36,628 nt of DNA. It comes from Blastopirellula sp. (GTDB lineage: Bacteria; Planctomycetota; Planctomycetia; Pirellulales; Pirellulaceae). A program made the position numbers and the translations under genes. Location: the NCBI GenBank assembly GCA_002701545.1, contig NZVR01000152.1:88456-125083 (forward strand), in the 5' to 3' direction. The notes below the pieces were generated by a model. It had not been told where the DNA came from and ran no database searches. It worked only from the letters and a program-made list of their open reading frames with translations. Positions 8,734 through 16,211 of this stretch are shown one piece after another; within the stretch, counting starts at the first letter, position 1, and each line of letters opens with the position of its first letter.

Positions 8734-9192
8734 CTAATGCCGATCGAAGTGCTGTGGAAATCCCGACAGGGGTGAGTGGAGTGGCTGCTGACCTGAAGCA
8801 CCGTAGGCTGGTGTGTTGGACGGCAGATGACTGACATGCTCGGCGACGCGTTCTCCGAATCCGTGCCTGGGAGAGTGCATCGCGTGAGGATGATCTGGTG
8901 CCACGAGCCGTGCTGTCCCGGACTTGGGTGTGGACTCACCGTGCAGGCTCTCGAAATGCTCGACCGCTTGATCGGTCACTTCGGCCGCTCGCTGTTGATT
9001 AATCGAAAGACGTGGACGTCCGTTTTCCCAGTTGATCGAGAGCACGCCGCTGAAGTACAGGACGGGAAAGCCAACGACAATCAGCAAGGCGACCAGTCGA
9101 CCCCCAAGGAAGTCGCGGATCGGGGACGGCAGACCAATCGTCGCCGCGTCGACCACATGTTGGGAAATCGCTTTCTTTCTCGAACGACCCAT
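8734..9192 (-). CDS. Small single-pass membrane protein, function unknown
   Basis: About 152 residues. Two adjacent ATG codons (9195 and 9192) follow an AGGTGAG ribosome binding site; 9192 is best spaced. The frame stays open upstream to 9369 but without plausible coding content. The protein starts with a basic stretch (GRSRKKAISQHV), has one membrane helix at about 32-52 (LVALLIVVGFPVLYFSGVLSI), then ENGRPRLSINQQRAAEVTDQAVEHF and a hydrophilic, His- and Pro-rich tail that looks disordered. The basic N-terminus puts the tail outside the cytoplasm. The gene is 9 bases upstream of the lipoprotein gene on the same strand, so the two are almost certainly cotranscribed and may act together at the inner membrane. 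No family recognised. Confidence 0.65.
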   Translation of the reverse strand: MGRSRKKAISQHVVDAATIGLPSPIRDFLGGRLVALLIVVGFPVLYFSGVLSINWENGRPRLSINQQRAAEVTDQAVEHFESLHGESTPKSGTARLVAPDHPHAMHSPRHGFGERVAEHVSHLPSNTPAYGASGQQPLHSPLSGFPQHFDRH

Positions 9193-9524
9193 CATCTCAC
9201 CTGTCTTCGTTTGACAATGCTGTCTGCGGACCAGGGCACAATGGGGGGCTTGTAGCAAACCGAGCAATGGCCGTAAATAGCGATGCCCGTGGCTGCGGTA
9301 GCTGCTGTCAGCTACCTTGTCGGCAAAGGCTATGTCGGGGGCATGAGACGTACCAGATGAGGTGTACATCGCAGCTTGGCGACTGCCGTGGTACCCCTGT
9401 GGAGTGCGTGACGTGATGCGACCGTTCTCAGGGGGACCGCGTTGCGTGCATTGGGTCTGCGAGGTTACCCTGAAGCCCTGTGTGAACCATTTAGCAAGCC
9501 GGTGCAGGTGTCAGGAACTTCGCC
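9193..9524. other. Gene-free divergent intergenic region
   Basis: 332 bases between the minus-strand membrane-protein pair and the plus-strand phosphoesterase. It must hold the promoters for both directions. A TTGACA occurs at 9211-9216 on the plus strand but no matching -10 element lies at a usual distance. Open frames here have no plausible protein content. I see no hairpin, repeat or RNA gene. Confidence 0.5.
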
Positions 9525-10457
9525 TTGAACAACAACGACCAAACCAAGAGACCGTGTGTGACAAAATTTCAGGACTCGCATCGCGTTGGCAGAAGAGCTT
9601 ATCTGCAAGACGGTGCATTGATTTTGGCTGCCGCGAGCCTGAGTCCGCAGATGTTGTTGGCGGAAGAGAGCCGATCGCAAGTGCGTGTCGGTTTGATCAC
9701 CGACCTGCACTACGCCGACAAACCTCCAGCAGGCTCGCGGCATTACCGCGAAACGCTTGCCAAATTGACCGAGGCGACTGGTCAGTTCGAGCGTGACAAA
9801 CCTGACATGATTGTCGAACTGGGCGACTTCATTGACGCTGCGGATTCGGTGGAGGTCGAACGTAAATATTTAAAGACGATCAATCGACGTTTTGCCGCGC
9901 TTTGTAAGGATCGGCATTATGTGCTGGGGAATCATTGCGTTGATACGCTGTACAAAAAAGAGTTTCTCGGCGAGGTCGAACGTGAGCGGTCGTATTACTC
10001 GTTCGACCGTGGCGGGATTCACTTTATTGTCCTGGATTCATGTTTCCGGAGTGACGGCGTATCGTACGGGCGGAAGAATTTTCGTTGGACGGATGCCAAT
10101 GTACCGATGGCCGAGCTTGAATGGCTGAAGCATGACTTGCAGGAAAATGACAAGCCCGTGATTGTCTTCGCTCACCAGCGACTCGATGTGGCAACGGACC
10201 ATGGCGTGAAGAACAACGCCGACGTGCGTCAAGTTCTCGAATCATCTGGCGACGTGATCGCGGTCTTTCAAGGGCACAGTCACCAAAACGATCTCAAGCA
10301 AATTGGTGGGATTCACTACTGCACTTTGGTTGCCATGGTGGAAGGGTCTGGAGCGGAGAGCAATGGCTACTCAGTCATGGACGTTGCCGACAATGGCACC
10401 ATCCGGTTGACCGGTTTTCGAAAACAGAAGAGTCATTTGTGGGAACGCCGTCAATGA
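9525..10457 (+). CDS. Exported calcineurin-like metallophosphoesterase
   Basis: 310 residues. The five metal-site blocks of the family are present in order: D60-L-H62 (LITDLHYAD), G100-D101 (VELGDFID), G135-N136-H137 (VLGNHC), FAHQRLD and GHSHQND, so two-metal phosphoesterase chemistry is expected. The N-terminus has RVGRRAYLQDGALILAAASL, a twin-arginine-like signal, placing the enzyme outside the cytoplasm; its substrate is unknown. The start is uncertain: TTG 9525 has an AGGAA about ten bases upstream, while GTG 9558 would still keep the signal. There is no ATG at a suitable place. The stop codon overlaps the start of the DUF1653 gene (ATGA), so the two are translationally coupled. Confidence 0.85.
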   Translation: MNNNDQTKRPCVTKFQDSHRVGRRAYLQDGALILAAASLSPQMLLAEESRSQVRVGLITDLHYADKPPAGSRHYRETLAKLTEATGQFERDKPDMIVELGDFIDAADSVEVERKYLKTINRRFAALCKDRHYVLGNHCVDTLYKKEFLGEVERERSYYSFDRGGIHFIVLDSCFRSDGVSYGRKNFRWTDANVPMAELEWLKHDLQENDKPVIVFAHQRLDVATDHGVKNNADVRQVLESSGDVIAVFQGHSHQNDLKQIGGIHYCTLVAMVEGSGAESNGYSVMDVADNGTIRLTGFRKQKSHLWERRQ

Positions 10458-10669
10458 ATTTGCGAAAGGGGCGATATCGCCACTATAAGGGGCGCGAATA
10501 CCTGGTGATCGGAGTCGCGCGCCACAGCGAGACGGATGAATCGCTGGTTGTCTATCAACCCGATTATGGCGAACGAGGCCTGTGGGTGCGACCGCTGGAA
10601 ATGTTCGTCGAGACGGTGGAAGTGAACGGCGCGCACGTGCCTCGCTTCGAATATCTGTCAGAGAGTTAG
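10454..10669 (+). CDS. DUF1653 small protein
   Basis: 71 residues, starting at the ATG that overlaps the upstream stop in an ATGA arrangement. The sequence matches the DUF1653 consensus throughout: LRKGRYRHYKGREYLVIGVA, RHSETDESLVVYQPDYGE, LWVRPLEMFVE and VPRFEYL. The family is a short, single-domain, probably cytoplasmic beta protein with no established function. A frame extension to GTG 10439 is possible but would reach back into the phosphoesterase gene. The coupling suggests coordinated expression with that gene, but DUF1653 genes occur in many contexts, so a functional link is not implied. The gene converges on the sialidase-fold gene, leaving about 70 bases in which I see only a weak CCGCG/CGCGG inverted repeat. 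Confidence 0.9.
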   Translation: MNLRKGRYRHYKGREYLVIGVARHSETDESLVVYQPDYGERGLWVRPLEMFVETVEVNGAHVPRFEYLSES

Positions 10670-10740
10670 TGCGTGACTCGGACCCGCGCCCGGGTACGCG
10701 GCAAGTGGGGACCGTCGTTGCAGACCGTATCCGAACGCCA

Positions 10741-12003
10741 TCAGGTCTTGGGCTTAATGAACAAGACGTCGCCGCGTTCAATCCAACCTTTTCGAAGGTC
10801 CACGCGGAACCAGCCATCGCTGTTTTGTTTGTGGATCCGTACAGGAGAACGGCGACCGAACTGTTGCAGGTCGTATTGAGCCCAACTCTGACCCATATCG
10901 GGCGAAATAATAAAGCCGGTGTGATAGGGGGACGCAGGAGCATAATGTGCGGAAAGGATCACGCCGTTTTCGATCAGCATATTCGCCGATTCGTATTTGG
11001 GGTTAAACAGCAGCGTATGTTTTTTGGGGTCTGCCAGATCTTCAGGTCGGCAGCGAAAGATGCCGCGGTCATGTGGCAAGGTGCCGTTGTTACCGTTGGC
11101 GTCAGAGGCCCAGTACAAAGAGCCGTTGACGAAGTTAATGCCTCCGGACTTGTATCGCGAATTCGAATTGACGGAGACCAGCACTTGCCAGTCCCAGGAA
11201 TCGGGTGCTGCTTGGTAAGTACCTCGTAGCCAATGGCACTCGTGGCGATTGTCTCGATCATGGTCGCCGGTGCACGCATAAAACGCCTTTTCGGTCGGGT
11301 TGTAAACCACGGAATGGATGTGGCGACAGATTACCGGATTGTCCGGGTTCCCCAGAGGAGCGTTAGTTTTGGCGTCGCGGTCATGAAAGTTGGGGTTATG
11401 GCCAAAAGCGTAAGCGATCTTGACCGTTTGGCCTTGGTCGGTCGAATAGTAAATATTGATGGGGACCGGGCCGCCCAGCACATTGCAATAATTTCCCCAC
11501 ACGAGTATCTCGCGGCCATCAATGTCCCAGGTGTGCACTCCGTCGAGAGGATGGAAATACCAGCCCGGCCGCGCCGGATCCTGAGGTGTGTGCGGTAAGT
11601 AGTCGTTGCCAGCTTGATCCTTGACCGTGATCCGTTCATAGCTCTTGAGTTGATCCGTACTCAGATACAACTTGGTGCGCGTCGCGAACAGCACGTTGCC
11701 GTTCTTCAGGATACAGCTGAAGGTGATCTGATTGGCTTCGGGGAACTTGGTGCGGTGAGGCCACGTCCGGCCGTTATCTTCCGACAGCAAGATCTCGCCG
11801 GCGTTGTAAGCAAACGCCTGGTTGTCCCGTTGGGAATCGATGTACGGGAGTGTCGGCGCCAAGCGATACCAGAAATGATCTGTTTCACCGGCGGTCGCCG
11901 GGGTGGGGGCGGCGCGCATACTCGAGGTGGCGCTCATGACAAACGTGCTCGCCGCAGTCGTGCCGAGAAACTGTCGCCGTGTCACGGAATACGGATGGTT
12001 CAT
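10741..12003 (-). CDS. Tat-exported sialidase-fold (BNR/Asp-box) protein
   Basis: 420 residues from ATG 12003, chosen because GGAG lies about ten bases upstream; an in-frame GTG or ATG-like start at 12024 has no such support. The N-terminus carries a twin-arginine signal (VTRRQFLGTTAAS) ending around MRAAPTPA. Asp-box motifs, which mark six-bladed sialidase propellers, are visible: LSEDNGRTW, YYSTDQGQT and ISPDMGQSW. Between them are HTWDIDGREILVWGNY, FHDRD and RHIHSVVYNP, rich in His and Asp. Known families with this fold include sialidases and other glycan-active enzymes, but the arginine triad of true sialidases cannot be assigned with confidence by eye, so an enzymatic role is open. The upstream region faces the FG-GAP/HExxH gene. 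Confidence 0.8.
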   Translation of the reverse strand: MNHPYSVTRRQFLGTTAASTFVMSATSSMRAAPTPATAGETDHFWYRLAPTLPYIDSQRDNQAFAYNAGEILLSEDNGRTWPHRTKFPEANQITFSCILKNGNVLFATRTKLYLSTDQLKSYERITVKDQAGNDYLPHTPQDPARPGWYFHPLDGVHTWDIDGREILVWGNYCNVLGGPVPINIYYSTDQGQTVKIAYAFGHNPNFHDRDAKTNAPLGNPDNPVICRHIHSVVYNPTEKAFYACTGDHDRDNRHECHWLRGTYQAAPDSWDWQVLVSVNSNSRYKSGGINFVNGSLYWASDANGNNGTLPHDRGIFRCRPEDLADPKKHTLLFNPKYESANMLIENGVILSAHYAPASPYHTGFIISPDMGQSWAQYDLQQFGRRSPVRIHKQNSDGWFRVDLRKGWIERGDVLFIKPKT

Positions 12004-12166
12004 ACTGCGTCTCCGCTGGTCCAAGTTGCCTTGCGAGGTGATCGAACAGGTCAGGAATGCATGCTGGTCAGTGAGAGTCGTTCACAGGGACTGTGGCGAA
12101 ACGGCGGGGCGTAAGCAGGTGTCGCATTACCGAGGACTCGACGCACCCAGTTGGCACCTGTGATAG

Positions 12167-12179
12167 GTATACTGTATAC
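12167..12179. promoter_or_regulatory. Near-perfect palindrome GTATACTGTATAC, possible operator
   Basis: Two GTATAC half-sites flank a single central T, in the divergent region between the sialidase-fold gene (start 12003) and the FG-GAP/HExxH gene (start 12226), 46 bases before the latter. Short AT-rich palindromes of this kind are often repressor sites; an overlap with a -10-like TATACT is possible. No regulator gene is adjacent, so this is a suggestion only. Confidence 0.3.
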
Positions 12180-12225
12180 GTTCAGGTCACCACATTGAAA
12201 TGCACAGCGGAGAAAGAGTCGATTT

Positions 12226-14478
12226 ATGTTGCAAACGAGTTTCACCATAACTGCCACAGATGCAACGTTCGCGACGTGCCGTCGTTTGCTGGTCGTTGGT
12301 GTTGTTTTGGCGACGATCTGCTCGAGCACTTGCGTCGCGTTGGCCAAGCATCGACGCGCCGTCAAGATTCCGACGATGTCCTTTGAGTCGGCGGTGCCCA
12401 TTCAGGCAGGCGGGCGGGAGGTGAATTTCGAACAGCACGCAGCGGTGCGCAGTTTTGATTGGGACCAGGATGGTGATTTGGATCTACTGGTTGGCGGTGG
12501 CGACGGTCGGTTGTGGCTGTTGCGCAACGAAGGGACAGCGCAACGGCCTCGTTTTCCCGAGCCAATACCCTTGGTGGCTGGTAAACGCGATCGCTGGGGG
12601 AGTTCCTATACGGGGGTGTTGTTGAGCCACCTCGTAGGCGATGAGCTGCCCGATTTGGCCGTGTGTCATGCGGGCGGGCAGGTCACGATCCACGAGAATG
12701 TCGGTACGAACACGCGTCCGCGATTTGCTCAGGAAGGGATGACGTTTTCGGTTCAGAAGGATTGCCAGGGACGATTTGATTTGGCCGATTGGGATGGAGA
12801 CGGATTAACGGATCTGGTCACCGGCGCTTTTGGTGGCCAAGTGATGTGGTACCGCAATCAAGGGCAAATTGGCCAGCCGCGTTTTGGGCAAGGGCAGCCG
12901 TTAGGTGACATTCGGATTGCCTACAACTCACATCCGCGACTGCTGGATTTTAATGTGGATGGGAAATTGGACCTGCTGCTGGGTGTGAATTGGGGAACCG
13001 TATCGTTGTACTTGGGGGGCGAAGCGGGACAGTCAGCGCGGTTGGGCAAGAGTCGGATGTTGCAATGGTCGGATGGCAAGACACTCAATATCCGCAAGCA
13101 GAACGGAGATGACACGACGCCCGAAATCGTCGATTTGGATGGCGATGGCGTTCTCGACCTGCTCAGTGGTGGCAAGGATGGACGACTGTTCTTTATGCGG
13201 GGAGTGGGTTTTTCATCACGAGTGGAACGGTTTCAAAAAACATTGGCCCAGCACGCCGATCATTTGGGGGTGACGCTTCGCGACAATGCCGCTGTGCGGG
13301 CTGAGGTGTTCGGGACGTTAGCAGCATTGCAAGCGGATCTGGCAAGTGGATTGATTCCCGCTGGAGCGCGCGAACAACTGTTCCAGCAACTCGCTCCGCT
13401 GGCCCAGCAGTACCCGGACGTGCTGAGCCGGGCGAAATTCGACTTGGAATCAGGTCCTCACTTGCCTCTGCTGGCGGGGCAATATTGGGTCGTGCTGTTG
13501 GAGGCTTTGCCTCCTGCCCGCGAGAATCGGGAACGCGTCGCGAAAGCTCTGGGTTTTCAAGCAGGCTATCGGCGCCTGTTGGTCGATCTGGGGGTGATAT
13601 TGATTGACAACAACACGGCAACGCCGCAACACCTGGACGCGATGCACCGACTCATGACCGCCATGCCCTCCGCTGTCTGGGATGTGGAAGTGATCACCGT
13701 TGCCGGCTGGCTGGGGTCGGCGCTGAAGACACAGAAGATCCGGTCGCGGTCCGGGATCAATATTTTCGCCTTGCCGTTGGGGCGAACGGAAAACAGCTTT
13801 GCCGCGGACTCGCCACGACCGGGTGTCACGGATGTCTATCTGATCTGTCTGGCGCATGAGCTGGCACACAACATGTTGGATACCGTGGGCAGAAAATCTC
13901 GGCCAGAGTTGTACGAACGCAAATTCGAGGGGCTGGCTCAGGCTGCGGGGCCGCAAGTCGTTTTTCGATCACCAAAGTCTCGCGGTATTGATCTGGCAGC
14001 AACGAAACACAACTTTCAACGCATGGGCGCCTGGGATGGTGATGATGCAAGCTGGCAGGAGGCATGGAAGGGTTACTTCAAGCAACAGAAGCGATTCGAC
14101 AAGTCGTACACGCGCGGCAACGTCCACTTTTTCTTGAATGCTCCTCAGGAGGCCTTCGCAACCCTTGCCAACCAATACTTTGCTGACAGCCAATTGATGC
14201 TGGAGTTTTGCAAGTCCCGTTGGGATGCCGGCCATCCTTCCAATGTGAATCAGTTCCTTTTGATTGCCGACTATTTGAGTGAAGGCAATGACCAAGTCAG
14301 CTTCTACGTTTTGCGTCCCGGTGGAGACCTGACGGTTGTCCCAGTTCAGCTGGCACGTGATGCGCAAGGGCGTATTGTGAAGGTCACATCTCCCGGCGGC
14401 ACGGCGCAATTCGACTATCAAGAGGGCAGTCTGGTGACCGGCTTTCGTTGGCAGCCCCGGCGGGAAAGCGGGAATTAA
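12226..14478 (+). CDS. FG-GAP/VCBS propeller fused to an HExxH zinc-protease-like domain, exported
   Basis: 750 residues, start ATG 12226 with GGAGAAAGAG upstream. A hydrophobic signal at 20-40 (LLVVGVVLATICSSTCVALA) predicts export. Residues 70-330 hold four calcium-binding loops of FG-GAP/VCBS type: DWDQDGDLDLL (78), DWDGDGLTDLV (188), DFNVDGKLDLL (241) and DLDGDGVLDLL (303), interleaved with WLLRNEGT-like strands, so a beta-propeller is expected. After a helical linker, residues 530-690 contain HELAHNMLD (H544, E545, H548), an HExxH zinc site, and NAPQEAFATLANQYF with E642 as a candidate third ligand. The spacing and the QEAFA segment recall the anthrax-lethal-factor-like (ATLF) gluzincins, with F635 where those have a Tyr. 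The propeller family is clear; the protease assignment is inference from motifs. Confidence 0.8.
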   Translation: MLQTSFTITATDATFATCRRLLVVGVVLATICSSTCVALAKHRRAVKIPTMSFESAVPIQAGGREVNFEQHAAVRSFDWDQDGDLDLLVGGGDGRLWLLRNEGTAQRPRFPEPIPLVAGKRDRWGSSYTGVLLSHLVGDELPDLAVCHAGGQVTIHENVGTNTRPRFAQEGMTFSVQKDCQGRFDLADWDGDGLTDLVTGAFGGQVMWYRNQGQIGQPRFGQGQPLGDIRIAYNSHPRLLDFNVDGKLDLLLGVNWGTVSLYLGGEAGQSARLGKSRMLQWSDGKTLNIRKQNGDDTTPEIVDLDGDGVLDLLSGGKDGRLFFMRGVGFSSRVERFQKTLAQHADHLGVTLRDNAAVRAEVFGTLAALQADLASGLIPAGAREQLFQQLAPLAQQYPDVLSRAKFDLESGPHLPLLAGQYWVVLLEALPPARENRERVAKALGFQAGYRRLLVDLGVILIDNNTATPQHLDAMHRLMTAMPSAVWDVEVITVAGWLGSALKTQKIRSRSGINIFALPLGRTENSFAADSPRPGVTDVYLICLAHELAHNMLDTVGRKSRPELYERKFEGLAQAAGPQVVFRSPKSRGIDLAATKHNFQRMGAWDGDDASWQEAWKGYFKQQKRFDKSYTRGNVHFFLNAPQEAFATLANQYFADSQLMLEFCKSRWDAGHPSNVNQFLLIADYLSEGNDQVSFYVLRPGGDLTVVPVQLARDAQGRIVKVTSPGGTAQFDYQEGSLVTGFRWQPRRESGN

Positions 14479-14788
14479 AACCGGTACAGCGCAAGAGGGC
14501 CGGCAGGTTCACGTCCTGAACTCCGACGAGGAATCTGCCCACCCGGGCCCCCGTTGCCGAGTGTTTCTGGGAAAAAAGCTGTGTACAAGCCTGTGATTTT
14601 GCGAAACTGGCGGTGCAGGCCGGTGAATGTGAGTTCGGCGGTGAGTCATGGATGACCATGGATGACCATGGATGAACTTCCAGGTTTCCCCGAGAGGGCA
14701 TGTTTCTGCCTGCCTGTGTTTGCGAACTTCATCGCCATCGCACCCGCGTGATGGTGTTTCTTCCAGGTCTTTGCGAGAAGGTTGAGTC
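14479..14788. other. Gene-free region containing a short tandem repeat
   Basis: 310 bases between two plus-strand genes. The only structure I see is a 10-base tandem repeat (annotated separately) and a GAGAAGG ribosome binding site for the next gene at its end. Minus-strand open frames through here have low-complexity His/Pro/Ser content and look spurious. Confidence 0.5.
14647..14676. repeat. Three tandem copies of a 10-base unit CATGGATGAC
   Basis: Units at 14647, 14657 and 14667; the third ends in A instead of C. Each junction creates a CCATGG palindrome. The repeat is intergenic, about 115 bases before the PQQ-propeller gene. Because the unit is not a multiple of three and no gene covers it, it is not a protein repeat. 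Confidence 0.85.
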
Positions 14789-16036
14789 ATGTCCCAGAGC
14801 GGTGCGCGCGTCCTCTTCTTGTTGATGTTGGTCTTCATGCTTTGCACGACCGTCGTACGGGCGGAAGACTGGGCGCGTTTTCGTGGTCCCCGCGGAGATG
14901 GCATCAGCGCGGATGAAAAGATTCCGACCGAGTGGAGTGATTCGAAGAATATCAAATGGAAGCTCAAGCTACCGGGCGCGGGTTTCTCGAGTCCGATTGT
15001 GATCGGCAAACATATCTTTGTGACTGCGTACGAAGGTTCTAGGGAAGAGGTCGAACGACATCTGGTGTGTGTGTCGCGGTCGACTGGAGACATTGTTTGG
15101 AAGAAGAGCGTGACGGGGGTTAGCGATGGTGGTGAGCCTGGATTTGCGTATCACGGGCAGGCATCTCACACGCCAGTGAGCGACGGTGAGCACGTGTTTG
15201 CGATGTTTGGCAGCAGCGGCGTGCGGGCGTTTACCATGTCTGGTGAGCTTGTGTGGGAACAGCAGCTCGGCAACCAGCGCGCTTCGCGGTTTGGCACCGC
15301 ATCGAGCCCCATCTTGCACGGGAACCTGCTCATCGTCACAGCAGGGGCGGAAGCGAAGGCGATGTTCGCGTTTGACAAAAAAACGGGCAAACAAGTTTGG
15401 AAGGCATCCGCGGGCAGTTTTTCGGCAAGTTATTCGACTCCGTTGGTGGTCGCCCGTCCCGGCAGTGAAGCGGAGCTGTTGTTTTCCGTACAGGAAGAGT
15501 TGTGGAGTCTCAATCCACTGACCGGAAAATTGAAGTGGTACGCAGAAACCAAAGTCGATACGGCGGCCTGCCCAGCGGTGATTGTGAAGGATGACATCGC
15601 TTACGTGATCGGGGGAAGAAGTGGTGGAAGGACGGCAGTTCGTATCGGTGGCAAAGGGGATGTGACCGACAGCAATGTGGTCTGGTCGTTTCGCATCGGT
15701 TCGTATGTGCCCTCACCCGTGTTGCACAACGGCCGCTTGTACTGGGTGACAGACAAGGGGGTTGCGTTGTGCGTTGATGCCAAAACCGGCCAGGAATTGG
15801 GCCGGAGACGAATCGGCGGTCAGTACTATGCTTCGGTCGTGTTGATTAAGGACAAGCTCTACGCCGTCAGCCGGTTTTCAGGGACGCGTGTGTTGGCTGC
15901 TACACCGGAATTTGATGAGATTGCACACAACACGCTCACAGACGACAGCGATTTCAGTGGCAGTCCCGCCGTCAGTGATGGCCAACTCCTGATCCGCTCG
16001 GATAAGTTTCTGTATTGCATTGCTGTGGACGAGTGA
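14789..16036 (+). CDS. Exported PQQ-like beta-propeller repeat protein
   Basis: 415 residues. ATG 14789 follows GAGAAGG at ideal spacing. The signal peptide is ARVLFLLMLVFMLCTTVVRA with cleavage before EDWARFRGP. The mature start WARFRGPRGDGIS followed by W-K-L-K-L-PG is the standard opening of the planctomycete PQQ-propeller proteins. Repeats of the form LVCVSRSTGDIVWKKS, MFAFDKKTGKQVWKAS, LWSLNPLTGKLKWYAE and ALCVDAKTGQELG recur every 45-55 residues, giving seven or eight blades. These proteins resemble BamB and quinoprotein dehydrogenase propellers, but the fold alone does not show PQQ binding or catalysis. A likely role is periplasmic scaffold or binding protein. It opens the long run of plus-strand exported-protein genes. 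Confidence 0.88.
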   Translation: MSQSGARVLFLLMLVFMLCTTVVRAEDWARFRGPRGDGISADEKIPTEWSDSKNIKWKLKLPGAGFSSPIVIGKHIFVTAYEGSREEVERHLVCVSRSTGDIVWKKSVTGVSDGGEPGFAYHGQASHTPVSDGEHVFAMFGSSGVRAFTMSGELVWEQQLGNQRASRFGTASSPILHGNLLIVTAGAEAKAMFAFDKKTGKQVWKASAGSFSASYSTPLVVARPGSEAELLFSVQEELWSLNPLTGKLKWYAETKVDTAACPAVIVKDDIAYVIGGRSGGRTAVRIGGKGDVTDSNVVWSFRIGSYVPSPVLHNGRLYWVTDKGVALCVDAKTGQELGRRRIGGQYYASVVLIKDKLYAVSRFSGTRVLAATPEFDEIAHNTLTDDSDFSGSPAVSDGQLLIRSDKFLYCIAVDE

Positions 16037-16037
16037 A

Positions 16038-16097
16038 GTCACAGTAAGGATCGTTCGCGTCGCAGTTTCGAACGTCGCTGTCCGAACGCTGTGTGAC
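16038..16097 (+). terminator. Possible terminator-like stem-loop after the PQQ-propeller gene
   Basis: Nested inverted repeats start just after the stop codon: outer arms GTCACAG (16038-16044) and CTGTGTGAC (16089-16097), inner arms CGTTCG (16052-16057) and CGAACG (16083-16088). A run of six T follows at 16123-16128, about 25 bases beyond the stem, which is too far for a canonical intrinsic terminator. It may be a processing or stability element instead. Confidence 0.35.
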
Positions 16098-16211
16098 TGA
16101 GCACGTGGTGGAGACTTGCGCATTTTTTCTGCCGTCATTGGTGCCGCGTGTGATTTGCGGTAACAATAGGAGCAGCAAGCGGTCCTCCTTACGTTTATCT
16201 CAGAGCATCTC

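Noticed and set aside
14509-15093. 194-codon minus-strand open frame across the tandem repeat
   Set aside because: Overlaps the start of the PQQ-propeller gene and encodes Ser/His/Arg-rich low-complexity sequence; the repeat unit of 10 bases is not codon-periodic.
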